Part shown: in pieces, positions 39,135-51,651 of the stretch
Layout: every line of letters begins with the position of its first letter
Position numbering within the stretch: the first letter of the stretch is position 1
DNA from: Paulownia fortunei
Taxonomy: Eukaryota > Streptophyta > Magnoliopsida > Lamiales > Paulowniaceae
Reading direction: 5' to 3'
Length of the DNA stretch: 64,000 bases
Assembly: GCA_019321725.1 (NCBI GenBank)
Contig: CM033124.1
Span: 8,246,001-8,310,000 of the forward strand
Notes under the pieces: generated by a model
The model's database searches: none
The model's input: the letters and a program-made list of their open reading frames with translations, nothing else
What the model was told of the DNA's origin: nothing
Program-made: the position numbers and the translations under genes

Positions 39135-40252
39135 CATGAATAAAGGTGTTCCGTTTGAATGGGATGAATATTGTAGCAGTGCCTATAAAAGCTTATTTGA
39201 CGAATTCTCTTGTGTTGGTAACACTAGTGCTTGAACGCCCGTTAATTCTTTGTTGCTCAAAAATGTTATGTTGGAGCTTTACTAACACAAGAGAATGATG
39301 ACGGGAAAAGAGTGTCTATACTATTTGAGTAGAATAATGATGCCAAACAAGTTGAAATACTCACCAGTTGAAAAGATATGCTTGTCTCTTATCTTTGCAT
39401 TTGTAAAAGTTAAAAGCACTACTTTCAAGCCCATATTGTTCGTCTTGTCTTGAAAAGATATCCACTGAAGTATGTTGTAATAAGGTCAGTTCTTTCTGAT
39501 AGACTTGTAAAGTGGTAACTTCAACTGCAATAATTTGAGATTGTATGTGTTCCTCAAAAGACTGTGAAATGGCAAGTTTTTGGCTCACTTCTTAATCATG
39601 GATAATTGAAAGCCCATTTTGTAACAGTCTAATAGATAAATTTTGTTAGAAGTTTGGTTTCAAGCAAAGAAAATCTTCTATGTACTATACTAGTGCTAAT
39701 GGTCTCGCTAAAGTATTCAACAAAACTTTGTGTAATTTGTTGAAAAAAGTGATTGAAAAGTCAAAGTGAGATTGGAATGAAAGAATGTGAGAAGCTTTAT
39801 GGGCATATAATACTAATTACAAAATACCAACTCAAGTAACTCCTTATGTACTGGGGTATGGTGTAGAAGTTGTTGTTCCTCTTGAGCGATAAATCCCATT
39901 AGTGAGGATAGTTGAATAAGAAGGACTAACTAAAGAAGAAAATGTGTGCTTGCGCCTTGAGAAGTTAGATGCTTTTGATGAGAAAAGGTTAGAAGCGCAA
40001 CAAAGATTTGAGTGCTATCAAGCTCATTTTTTATTGGGCGTTCAACAAGAAAATGCATGCTCCTTCCAAGTTGGTGATGTGGTGCTTGTTTTGAGAAGGC
40101 CTATCATTACCACACATCAAACTGGAAATAAGTTCACATCAAAGTGGGATGATATTTACATTATTAAAAAAGTTTATACAAATGGAGCTTACAAATTGAT
40201 TGCTAAAGATGGTTTACGAATTGACCCGATTAATTGGAAGTTCTTAAAATGA
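39135..40252 (+). pseudogene. pol: Tat/Ogre-like Ty3/gypsy RT-integrase remnant
   Basis: Plus-strand fragments appear in pol order. The RT end is near 39135-39420 (KGVPFEWDEYCSSAYKSL, then LKYSPVEKICLSLIFAFVKL across frameshifts). The integrase core is near 39640-39900 (SANGLAKVFNKTLCNLLKK, ALWAYNTNYKIPTQVTPY). The integrase C-terminus is in the open frame 39944-40252 (FQVGDVVLVLRRPI, SKWDDIYIIKKVYTNGAYKL). Most of RNase H and the N-terminal integrase zinc domain are missing, so an internal deletion lies near 39600. These motifs fit the Tat/Ogre branch of gypsy elements. No LTR was found. Confidence 0.85.
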
Positions 40253-40823
40253 TGTTAAGCTTAAAGTCGGAAGAATACTCCTTGATGCATAAACCAAAAT
40301 TACAAGTTTAAACTGTGAATGGTATTCATCAAACATAGTAAATATGGTTAAACTATTAACTTACCCCACCAAGAGAACCAAGAGAGAATTCATGTGATTA
40401 AATTGTTGATGTACTCCACTAAAGGTATTTGATGTGGTTAAAATATTATTTACCCCACCTAGTTTAGGATGGTAAATCAATGGAGACTCTTGGCCAACAT
40501 AATTATAAAATGTGTATAGCACCCCCCCTAATTTTTTTTTTTGGAACTATGTTATGACTTGATCCATTTGTTATGGTACGTAGGCAACTTAGATATTTTC
40601 TTAAGTTCAGTTACGAGTTTGTAATGAATTATGTTTTCTTTTTTAAATGGGATTTTAGTTTATTGCAAAAAAAATATATTCTTTATGAACTTTTAAAAAA
40701 AACATAAATGCACTCCAAATATTGCAAGATAGAACAAAAATTATATTATGTAATCTCAACAATGATAATATTCATTACAGGAAGCCGGAAAAAAAATTGC
40801 TTCCAAATACTAAGCAAAATAAC
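40253..40823. other. Non-coding sequence after the Tat/Ogre-like integrase
   Basis: This may be part of the 3' untranslated region of that element. I see no LTR, repeat or gene in it. Confidence 0.35.
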
Positions 40824-41973
40824 TTAAAAATTCTTCAATTCTTCTATGGCAACTTCTAGATGTGCCATCGAAGTCTTCAAATTTTCAACCACTTCGTCAT
40901 TCAATGGAGATATATTCTTGGTAGCGGCAATTTCCTCTTCAATCTCATAAACTTCAACTTGAGCACTATAATAAAGTTGTTGTCATTTTAATGATGTAGA
41001 CAAGTATTTCCTTCATCCCTTCAAATTATCAAGCTCCTTCTTGATGTGCTCCAACTCATCCTTAGTTGATTAGATTTGGTTAACCTCTTTACTTTTTCTA
41101 GTCTTGGCATCATGGAGGTGATCTTTTGCTTCACTAAGTTGTTGCGAGAGAAGTTCTTTGTATGTCTTTTCAGAAGATGTTGACTAGCCTTGTCATAAGC
41201 AACAATCCTGGCAAAAAGTGATTTAAAAAATTCCTCCATATAAGAGATGTAAAAATTTCTTCATGGATTCAAGCATAAATAAAATGCTGTCTTTGATGGC
41301 CGAAATATAGTCAATCAAAGTATTTGCTATCCTTTCACAGAGATCACTCCCCAATTTTTGAAGATATTCCTTTTGGTGATTAAGTTTAAATTTTTCGCCT
41401 TCAAAGACTAAAAATGCAGCACAATGGGGTGTTTGTTTAGTCCTAGTCAAGTTGAATGTCTCTGTTTATATAGCCTTGTCGATTATAGGATTATGGTTAA
41501 CAAGTTGCTCAACGATCGATCTTTAGCTACCTTGTGATCTCTTATAGTTATCAATATTGGGGAGTTCTTTCTCCAACTGAAACATTTCATGTTCTAAGTT
41601 AGAAAAGACTATGAAAAGAATTTTATTTCTTATACTTAAGAAAAAACAAAGTTAAGAAATAATCTCTTCAATAAAGTTCTCCATTTGTCTAGATTGCTTA
41701 TGACATCATTAACATCAGAGTCTCTTGTCTCCAAAACATATGGCATGTTGCATTGCTGCTACCACTTTCCTCCAAAGGGTGAGAAGAACTCTTATCTTTT
41801 GTTGGCTCAAGAGGCTCGATGGTTTAGGCATTACATTTGTTGGGAAGAGAAGTGACATGCATATGAGGAGATTTTTAGCATTCCGCAAAGAGGACTATCT
41901 TCTTTGTCAAGCTCCTATTGGTTCAACTTTACTTAACTTCAATTTGATCAAGCTCACAATATTCTCTTCATAA
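40824..41973 (-). pseudogene. Broken coiled-coil ORF
   Basis: The minus strand carries a protein-like reading in several frames, from about 41973 to a stop at 40824-40826. Clear parts are 41223-41450 and 41021-41239, plus a C-terminal segment at 40827-40990 (YSAQVEVYEIEEEIAATKN, then LKTSMAHLEVAIEELKNF). Glu/Lys/Leu heptad-like spacing suggests coiled coil. It resembles the long coiled-coil tails of plant-mobile-domain proteins, which are often carried by Tat/Ogre elements or lie near them. No mobile domain itself is seen, so this assignment is tentative. At least five stops or frameshifts show that it is dead. Confidence 0.45.
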
Positions 41974-42043
41974 CAACTTCCATGGATTGTGATCCACCAT
42001 TTTTTGTAATCTTCTGAACAAAATCTCTTTGCTTTAAGGGGCA

Positions 42044-43486
42044 AACAATGTAAAATAATTTGAGGGTTTTATAAAGATGCAATTGTTAATGGGTTAATCA
42101 CTTTTTAGCTTTGTCATATAGACTCATAAAATTGGGATGTATGTGGTTAATTAGACCTCAAGCCCATTATGACATGTGATTTTCCAAATTGCCATCTGGA
42201 GGGTAATGAAATTCGAATAACATAGTAGGAGATATTTAAAATAAAAGGCCATATTGTACATGAATAAATATTTAAATGCATGCTTATTTTTCGCTTGACA
42301 TGATTTTGTAGATTTAGTACAAAATGGCCAAAATCCACTTCCATGAATTCTCGACACCAATAAGCTTACAAGTCCCAACTTTATTAATTGGTTGAGGAAC
42401 CTTTAGATTCTTTAGCAATCCGAAAAAAGGGTATAAGTCCTCGATGTTGTGCCACCATCAGCTTTACCAGCGAGCACCATTAAGGAAGATCTTGCCAAGC
42501 ATCACAAGCAAATTGATGATGATGTGCAAGCTTGATGATACATGTTAGCATTAATATTGAATGAACTGCAAAGACAAAATGAGATTCACACATGTGCTGC
42601 TCACATCTTCGTTCACCGACAATAGTTGTATGGTAAACACATTAGGCATGTGAAATATCAAGCATCAAAATAGCTTATTTGAACTCGTATGATGGAGGGC
42701 TTTTCGATCAATTCACATGGATTGGAGATGATAGACCTCATAGAGAGAATCAAGTCACTTAGAGTTGTTATGTGTAACAAGCTCTATATTTTTCCCTCTT
42801 GTAATCTTTGCCACCATCATTTAACTCATTTGTGTTGAACGTCAACATGCAAAAAATGGAGACTATCCTTCCTGACCTGGTCAACATATTGAAGAGCTTA
42901 AAGTAGATAAAGAGGTGGCGACCTATAAATCATGATTGGTAGTGAAGGGTTACACTCAAAGGTAAGGAATTGACTATGAAAAAATCTTCTCACTAATGGA
43001 GATGTTGAAGTCCATTTGGATCCTGTTGGCCATATTTGTATATTATGATTATGAAATATGATAAATGGATGTGAAGACCATATTCCTCAATAGGAATATT
43101 AAGGAAGAGATCTAAATGAAGCAGCCTAAAGGCTTTTTATCCGAAGGAAGCAACAAAAAGTTTGCAAGCTGTAGAGGTAAGACATTTATAGACTCAAACA
43201 AGTTTCCAAAGCTGGCATCTAATTCAATGAAGCAATCAAATTATTTGGTTTCCACAAGAATCCAAAATGAACCTTGTATGTTAAAAAAGGTTAGTGGGAG
43301 CTTATTGATGTTCATTATCCTTTATTTTTATGACATCCTACTCATTAGGAATGATGTAGGGATGATGTAGTCAACAAAGGCTTAGTTGTCTATGCAATTC
43401 TCCATGATTGATTTCTAAAATGCATCCTATATTTTGGAGATCAAGATCTATAGAGATAGATCTAAGAGAATGATGGACTATCCCAA
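42044..43486 (+). mobile_element. Old Copia remnant, left half
   Basis: This has the same family as the block at 9570-23095. The leader end (42044-42320) and gag (42325-42900) are recognisable against 13070-13900, both decayed. At about 42903 the sequence jumps to reverse transcriptase equivalent to 15815, so the gag end, protease and integrase are deleted (about 1.9 kb). RT continues with the YVDD box changed to FYDD in the frame 43116-43370, and ends at 43486, where a LINE was inserted. It resumes at 57591. Confidence 0.85.
43477..43486. repeat. Left target-site duplication of the LINE
   Basis: ACTATCCCAA here and AGTATCCTAA at 57591-57600 flank the LINE and differ at two of ten bases. The Copia pol sequence continues across when the insert is ignored. 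Confidence 0.7.
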
Positions 43487-43839
43487 TTTTCTTTTCTTTT
43501 TTATTTAAGTTGTATGTGCCTAGGCTAGGAGTTTGGCATGGACCCCTATCTTTTTATTAGATAATATCATCCAAAGTAATAGTTTACAAATTAAAAGTCA
43601 TAAATGAGGAGCACTTACTCCCTCACATACAAAAAAATCAAAGATAATTTAAGATCTAAAAAAAGAAAACCATAAGTGGAATTAATAATACATAGTTGTC
43701 CATTTTTGTGTAGCTCTCTTGTAATGGAAATTCGGATACTTCCAATTATCATTAAAGACCAATCCTTGGATAGCTTATAGAATTTGATTAGCTTGAAAAA
43801 TATGTGTGAGACCTTATATGCACATGAATAGAGCAAAGA

Positions 43840-45477
43840 TCTTAACCATGTGAGAAGATTCTACAGATTCCAATTCCCTTTAGCTTTTGAGTTCAATAAG
43901 TGGATTAGCACTTAGGAATCTGTTTCAACCTAAATATAAGAAATCCCCATTTTTTGACAATAAGTGAGACCCCTAACAACAATGGCCAGTAGTTCTGCAA
44001 AATTATTTGAACTTTCCCCAATCCATTCTGAGTAAGCCAAAACAACATCCCCAATGGAATTGCAAAGAACACCACTTATTGAAGCAAGACCTGGATTACC
44101 TCTATTAGCGTCATCCATGTTTAATGTAATCCAGTCTGGCTCTAGAATTATTCAAGCCACCTTGTAGATCAAAAGGGTCTAGGAAGCAAATGGTCTGGAA
44201 ACACCAAAGAAATGAGTAGTCAGCTCTTCTTCCTTCTAAAATAAAGCAAACATGATGTAAAATATGTGAGAACACCACGTACAATTTGCTGAAAATGAAA
44301 ACAAAAGTCCCAGTACTTAGCATCATTTATTTTCCTCCAAATATATCATAAGATAAGGAACGAAGGAACGAGATTAATAATCTAATGCTACATTTGTCGG
44401 AAGTCTAAACTAAAATCCTCCATGATTGAATATGGAGAATGAAATTATTGGTATTGGGTTACTGAAGCTGCAATAAATTCACAAATAAACTCCATACCTG
44501 TCGTGCTTGATATCCATTTAAGAATAGATGTTCAATCGTTTATAAATTTCCACAACATTGGCAGCGGGATGCAAGTTGAAATCCTCTTCTTTGCATATAT
44601 TCATCTACCAGAATCCAATCATTTATAAGTCGCCAAATGGATATAGATATAGTGGGTGTTAGAACATTATTCCACATTCTGAATACTCTCCCGAGCTGAT
44701 TTCATAGAGAAGCAATCATTATTAGAGAGTTTCCACCATGCTTTATCCTCAACATTAACATCAAATGGCACTAGAGAAATTTGTTGGACAATATACAAAG
44801 GAAGAACCTCTAGTAATTTTCTTCTATTCCATCCGCCCTGTGCCCAAAATGTATTGACCAAGTTTAAACTTTTTGGACTATCTGCAATACAAGTATATAA
44901 AGGTTGAAACCCAGCCAGTTATCGAACCAAAAAGAAGCAATTTCCATAGCTTAGACTCCAAAAAATATAATTCTCAACCACATCCCTGACGTCGCACAGC
45001 CTCTTCCAAATTTTCGAGTGATGAAGATTGACATTCGCACAAATAGAAGCATCTTGATAGTAGTACCTTTGAAGCATATAATTGGACCACCAAGAAGAGT
45101 TGTTTCTCAAATGCCACCAGAGTTTAAAACTAAAAGCAACCAAAATATCATATAACGATCTAATATTCAATCCACCTTCGTCGAAAGTAAAGCAGATTCA
45201 AGACCATATCACACCCTAAGAAGGTGATATGACTTGTAAAAGATGAATGGGCATAGAGCAAAGCACACTCCAAATTAGGAACAATCGACAACCATGAGAA
45301 AGAGAAAATCTATCCCAGCCTTGAAGTCTATCATGTATTTTTTGTATTTATCCCTTCAAAAAGAATGTGTCACTTCTTCTTATTATATAAAGCAAGCCCC
45401 CAAATAGATGATGGGCAGTTTCTTATAATTAAATCCGAACTTTGCTTCATAAGAGGGATAAGAGCAAGCAGTTCCAT
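43840..45477 (-). pseudogene. LINE ORF2, 3' part: RT end, zf-RVT, RNase H
   Basis: The RT C-terminal part and linker lie at 45477-44900 (IRSLYDILVAFSFKLWWHLR). The zinc-binding RT-associated domain is at 44861-44560 (AWWKLSNNDCFSMKSA). The RNase H domain opens at 44118 (MDDANRGNPGLASISGVL, then SEWIGESSNNFAELLA), a RVT_3-type domain with the usual catalytic Asp and Glu positions present. The frames are interrupted. The other half of ORF2 is at 53839-55584. Confidence 0.85.
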
Positions 45478-45482
45478 CTTGC
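45478..45482. repeat. Left target-site duplication of the inner Copia
   Basis: CTTGC here and CTTGC at 53834-53838 are identical and directly flank the element. This fixes the insertion limits even though the first LTR begins with TA instead of TG. Confidence 0.9.
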
Positions 45483-46448
45483 TATTGGGTTTGCAGAGGC
45501 ATGCACAATGGAAAATTATTTTTTTTATAAAAATATAAATTTATCAAATAAATTTATTCTCTTGATTCAAAAGCGATTCTAACGATTGCGTTTATTCAAG
45601 TGAATATATATAAAATAAATATATTAATTCAAATTATACCTTTCGTACACTCTGATTGTTGTAGGGAATAAAACAATCAATTGCTTAACTTAGACTTTCA
45701 GAACTCGTAGGGATCTAAATGTCTCCCCTCCAGTAGGTCCATAATATGAAAAATAACACCAATTAAAAGGATTCGTTAGTAAGTAAATTTTGTATTTTTT
45801 ATCTAACTGAAGGATCAAGAACAAACTTTCAAGAAAGAATGATTTGTTAAGTTCTTGAAACTTGGATATAAAGAGAATATAAAAAAAATAGTTTTCTTTA
45901 AAAAAATAAGAAAATCAAGATTTCAAGAAAACATCTTTTTTTTTTCTTTTCTTTTCTTTTCTTTTCTCGGAGAGAAAACTAGAAGACTTAACAAAATAAT
46001 TTTTTGCTAATTAATTATGTAATTTTCGTCCATCCCTATTTATGGGGGCTAAAAATTTGCTCCTATTCCAACTCTTGAAGAGTTTGTTAATTTTGAACTA
46101 CTTCAAAATTTGATCTTGGATTCTAAATCTTCCAGCAACTCTTCTCTTTTTCTCACCCCAATATATGTGGACTTGTTTGAAACTACATTAGTCATCAAAA
46201 TTGTCTACATACATTCTTGATATTAATTTGAACTTTTCAAATAATATCAAGATGAATATATATTAAATATATACCAAAAATATATTTATATATAAAGTAA
46301 ATCCTAGTGGTTGATTTTTATCTTATAAAAATTGGTCACTTTATTTATTTATTTATAAATATATTAACTAAATAAATTATTTAATAATTTATGAAAATTA
46401 TGAATTATTCAATTATCTAATTAGGGTGTTGGGCATCCTACTTTAACA
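45483..46448 (-). repeat. Shortened 3' LTR of the inner Copia
   Basis: It is 966 bp against 2182 bp for the partner. Alignment with 51652-53833 holds from the left end to about 46370, then jumps to the last 30 bp. About 1.2 kb, most of the U3 part, has been lost, with a short AT-rich filler at the joint. Confidence 0.88.
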
Positions 46449-46463
46449 ATCTTCCACTTGCCC

Positions 46464-49400
46464 TAGCTCTAATTGCCCAAGTATTTAAGGCCTATCTTCT
46501 CAAGATGTCCATATAATACCTTCTATGCTAAGGGTTTAGTGAATGGGTCTGCTACATTTTCTACTGAGGCAACTCGATCCATAATGATATCACATCTACC
46601 AATGATCTCTCTGATCAAGTGATATCATCTCATTATGTGCTTAGATCTTTGATGAGATCTTGACTCTTTTGCTTGCGTAAAAGCTCCATTGTTAATACAA
46701 TAATCATAACTGGATCAACAACGGATGGAACTGCACCCAACCCTTGAATGAAGTTTCTTATCCAAACAACTTCTTTGTTCTATCTGATGCAGCAATATAT
46801 TCAGCTTCGTTGGTAAAGTCTGCAGTCGTCTCTTGCTTAGAACTCTTCCAACTGACCACACCACCATTTAGGATAAATATGTATCCAAACATAGACTTTG
46901 AGTCGTCTATATCAGACTAAAACTAGAGTTTGTATATTCCTCCTGTTTTCATTCTCCATTGTCGTATATTAGAAATATATCCTTAGTCCTTCTCAAGTAC
47001 TTGAGGATTATCTTAATGGGTTTCCAGTGTTATTCTCCTGGATTGGACTAATATCTGCTTATGACACTCAAAGCATGTGTTATATCAGATCTTGTACCCA
47101 ATATTGCATACATTATGCTCCTTATTGCGGAAGCATAAGGTATGTGAGCTATCATTTCTCTCTCTTCAGGTATCTTGGGAGACATAACCTTTGAGAGTGA
47201 AACCCCATGACTCATATGTCAGAATCCATGCTTGGATTTCTCCATGCCTAACCTTTTTAGCATTTTATTTATGTACATAGATTGGGATAGTCTAATCATC
47301 CTTCTGGATCTATCTCTATAAATCTTTATCCCTATGATAAAAGATGCATCTCCAAAGTCCTTCATGGAAAACTGATTAGACAACCAAGTCCTCATTGACT
47401 GCAACATCCCCACATCATTCCCAATGAGTAGGATGTCATCAATGTAGAGCACAACAAAAGTAACTACACCCCCACTAATCTTTTTGTAGACACATGGTTT
47501 ATCTAGGTTCTTATGAAAAATCAAACCTTTTAATTGTTTTATCAAACTGGATGTTCCAACTCCTCGAAGCTTGTTTGAGTCCATAAATGGATCTCTGGAA
47601 CTTGTAAACTTTTTACTTGCTCCCACTAGATATGAAGCCTTCTATATGCTTCATATAGATATTTTCTTTAATGTTTTCATTAGGAAAGCAGTCTTCACAT
47701 CTATTTGACATATCTCATAGTCATAATATACAAATATGGCCAACAGTATCCGAATGGATTTAAGCATCGCTACTAGTGAAAAAGTTTTCTCATAATCAAT
47801 TCCTTATTTTTGAGTATAACCTTTTGCAACTAAGCGTACCTTATAGATTGCTACCTCTCCTTCTACTTTAAGCTTATGCTTATAGACCTATTTGTAACCA
47901 ATGGGAACAATTCCCTATAGTGGGTCCACCAAGGTCTATACCTTGTTAGAGTACATGGAGTCTATCTCAAACTGCATAGCTTCTTGCCACTTCTCTGAGT
48001 CGATGTCAGACATCGCCTCTCCATAGCTTTTTGGACCATTATTTAAGAGGAGTCCCTCTTTTTTGTTCTCTAACAACAAGTTGTACCTCTTACGTACCCT
48101 TGATACCCTTTCAAATCTTTGAAGAGGTTGTGCCTCAAAGGGTCCATCATTAATTGGTGTGTTATCTACTGTGATAGGAGGGGCGTTATATGGTTCTTGA
48201 ATTTCTTCAAGTTCCACGACTTTGCTACTACTCTCTGAAAGAAATTTTTCTTAAGAAAATGTGGCATTCCTCGAAATAAATACCTTTTTTATTTCGAGGT
48301 GTCATAGAAATAGTATCCAATAGACTCTTTTGGATATCCCAAAAACTTACAAAAGTTGGATATCATATCCAACTTATCTCCCACTTGTTGCTTTACATAA
48401 GCAGCACACCTCCATACCCTAAGGTATTTGTAGAAATGTGTCTTTCCACACCACATCTCATATGGTATTTTTGGCACGGCTTTAGATGTAACCCTATTTA
48501 ATAGGTATTTTTCCGTTTCCAAGGTATAGCCCTAGAATGAAAGATATAATGTAGTAAAGCTCATCATAGATTGAACCATATCTAACAAGGTTCGAATCCT
48601 ACGTTTTGCAACTCCGTTGAGTTGTGGAGTAGTAGAAGTAGTCTACTGTGAGAGAATCTCATTCTCTTTTAGATAATCCCAAAACTCTATGCTTAAGTAT
48701 TCACCTCCTCAATCAGATCGAAGAGTCTTTATACTTAAGCTAGTTTGTTTCTCTACTTCGATTCTGAATTCTTTAAACTTTTCAATTACTTCAGACTTGT
48801 ACTTAAAAGGAACACATAACCATACCTAGAGAAGTCATCGATAAAGGTTAAAAAGTAGTTATAGTTCTCACGAGCGCTAATACTTAGTGGCCCACATACA
48901 TCTGTATAGATCAAATCCAATAAATATTTGGCTCGCTCCAATCATCCAATCGTCCAACAAATGAAGATTTGGTCATCTTTCCTTTGAGACAGGATTCACA
49001 TATTAGCAGTTCTTGCTCGTTCTTTAGATCAAGCAATTGTGCCAAATTACTAATTCTTTTCTCATAAATATGTTTTAATCTTGTGTACCAAAGGCTAATG
49101 GAATTATGATTATCTAATTTTCTTTTATTTTGTTGAATTGTGAGAATAGGGTTATGGGGAGCAATAATATATAAACAAGTCGTCAAAGAACCTGAATAGA
49201 TAAAATTAGAACGTTTAAAAATGGAATAATTTTCTTTCTCAATGGTAAATCTAAAACCTTTTCTATCCAAAACTAGAATAGAGATAATGTTCTTAATAAT
49301 ATCCGGAATAAAAAATAACAATTATTTAAAACTATTACATAACCATTCTCTAAAGCTAGATTAACGGTCCCTATAGCTAATGCAAAAGTTTCCATCCTTA

Positions 49401-49640
49401 GGATTTCTTTCCTCCATCCAGCCTTCTACTTCTTGTCACAATCATCAAATCATTGCAAATATATGAGCTACAACTGGTATCCAATACCCAAGAAGTATTG
49501 TTAACAAACAAGTTAACTTTAACAAAATATATACTTGAACTCTTTAGGCTTGCAAGATACTCCTTTTAATTCCTCTTCCAGTACCCTTGTTTGCCACAGT
49601 AATATCACTTGTTATTGGTTTGAGAAGAAACTTTCTTGAC
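46464..49640 (-). pseudogene. pol: Copia pol of the inner element
   Basis: The order on the minus strand is zinc-knuckle remnant (about 49620-49580), protease region, GAG-pre-integrase (48911-49321), integrase (about 48900-48300), linker (48217-47936), RT and RNase H to 46464. The catalytic box reads YIDD at 47435-47446. Several frames are open for 70-135 codons (47219-47626, 47936-48217, 48289-48522, 48911-49321) but are separated by stops and frameshifts. The integrase GHLNRKR-type tail is not intact. Confidence 0.9.
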
Positions 49641-49710
49641 ACTACCCTTAGCCTTCAGTGTGTTGGGTTTAGAAGAACCATTTCCTTTCATTTTTCTTTT
49701 CTTGGGCTTT

Positions 49711-50293
49711 TTAGCCTTTGAATCCAACAAGCATAATGGGTTTGTCCTTCTTCATAGTGGACTCAACCGTCTTTAACATGTTTACAAGCTTAGCAAGACT
49801 AGTCTCCATGTTGTTCATGTTAAAGTTGACAACAAATATGTCAAATGAAGGAGGCTGAGACTGCAACAAAAGGTCCATATAGAGTTCGTTCTCCATAATG
49901 ACTCCAAGAGACGCCAACCTTTCAATGAAGGCTATCATCTTCAATCTATGGTCATGGACTGAAGAGCCCACAGTCATACGACATTTGAAAAGCTCTTTTG
50001 AGATTTGATATCCCATAAGCAGTATCTTGATCATCATTCGGTCTCTACAGCTCATTTGACATCAATGTTATTATGTAGTATTGAGCCTGCAGATTATCAT
50101 CAACATGATGTAGGTAATCTGCATAAGCTTCTAAAGTAATATCCTCTAATGGAATCGAAGGAGACGCGGCATCGAGGACATATGCCCTCTTCTCAGATTG
50201 AAGAACTATCTTAAGATTTTTTAGTCAATCGACAAAGTTAAGTCCAGTTAATTTATTTTGTTCAAGGATTGTCGCAAGTGGATTCTTTGCCAC
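49711..50293 (-). pseudogene. gag: Copia gag of the inner element
   Basis: It aligns with gag at 13347-13985. The start codon has changed from ATG to GTG at 50291-50293, and stops or frameshifts occur before 50055. The C-terminal part 49711-50055 is open (YQISKELFKCRMTVGSSVHD, LIERLASLG-type stretch, PPSFDIFVVNFNMNNMETSL). Confidence 0.88.
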
Positions 50294-51382
50294 TTTAGTA
50301 GAAAAATCTATAAATCATGCATGAAGCAGAAAATGAGTAAATTATAGAAAAAACATATTCATTTAATATAAGTATCACTATACAACCCTCAAGTTTGTTT
50401 TGCCTCACCTCTTCCTATATACCCCAATTTTATGAGCCTATATAGTACTAAGTGTTAAACAATACTCATCAAACGTTCGTGTAGATAAAGCATCAAGATG
50501 TCGTACGACTCATGGCCATCATAATGATGATTGCATCCCACGAGCATCTCAATTCTTGGTAGAGATCATAGCTTTCCAAAACAAAACCACCCACGACTCA
50601 TGGCCAATGATCAAATATGGTAGCGGTCGTCATGTCTATACTTTTGATGGTAGGCATGGAACGATAGGTCCTACCTAACTTGTCCATTTTTGCTTGAAAT
50701 TGAATTTTCTAAAAAAAAAATTTACTTAATTTTTGTAAATTAAGTGGGTTTAATTTTATCCAAAACCTCATCATAATTTAAATTAGGTTGGTTATTTAAT
50801 GCATGACATCATAATATCATTGAGCAAGCATAGGAGCATTAAATAAAATCCTAAACTTGCATCTAATACATACTTAAATAAATGGATGATCATGAACCAG
50901 TCCTATGTGGTCTATTTAAGTCAAAAATAGATCTAAGGTCAGTCTAAGAGTAATAAATGGAATAAAACTTATCCTATTACATAATTGTATCCCATACAAA
51001 TATGGGCGTTCTTTGGAACCTCTTTCTTGATTCTCCTTCATTTTCTAAAGGAAAAGAAAAATCTCACCACCTATTCTACTCTATTTGCAAAAAATAAATA
51101 ACTTACATAGATAGAATAAGAGGCTCGCAGGTCCCATTTTAAAATCCAAAAATATTAAATAAAACCTATCGCATCGGTCCAATAGCTCATGATCATCACA
51201 TACATGCTCATAATTAACGTCACATGCAATTAAAAACATGTGAATTTACCAAGTGATTAAATGCAATTTTTGACTTGGGATACTTTTAATTGCTTGAAAA
51301 ACAAATTTTCTTTGAAAAATAATTTTTAGAAATTATTAAAATTAATATTTAATTTTAAAATTTTAAAAAATTAAAAAAATAG

Positions 51383-51470
51383 ACCTGGAAAAAACGACAG
51401 TACGAGAAGCATAAAGGCTAATGCGCCCAACCGTTGAGTGTCCCACACCCGATGCCTGCGCAACCCATTT
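51383..51470 (-). other. Decayed GC-rich leader island
   Basis: This is the positional equivalent of 11955-12100 in the other copy. The flanking motif (tcgt-ctgtcgttt) is shared. Many CG sites have become TG or CA, as expected for long-methylated DNA. Confidence 0.5.
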
Positions 51471-51636
51471 CTTTGTGTCCCTTTTCTGATTTTAATATTT
51501 AAACAATTTAAATAAATAATTCCCAATCATCAATTGCTGAAATTATGCAAAATCAAATTTTACATACTAAACATCAATTTAAATAATTTAAAAATATGCA
51601 TACATAAATGCAAAATTTACTGAATAAGCAAACATA

Positions 51637-51651
51637 TGGCTCTGATACTAC
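51637..51651 (-). other. Primer-binding site of the inner Copia
   Basis: The minus strand reads gtagtatcagagcca next to the LTR end, one change from the initiator-Met site TGGTATCAGAGC. Confidence 0.85.

Noticed and set aside
39361..39588. A 75-residue minus-strand open frame
   Set aside because: It is the shadow of plus-strand gypsy RT sequence.
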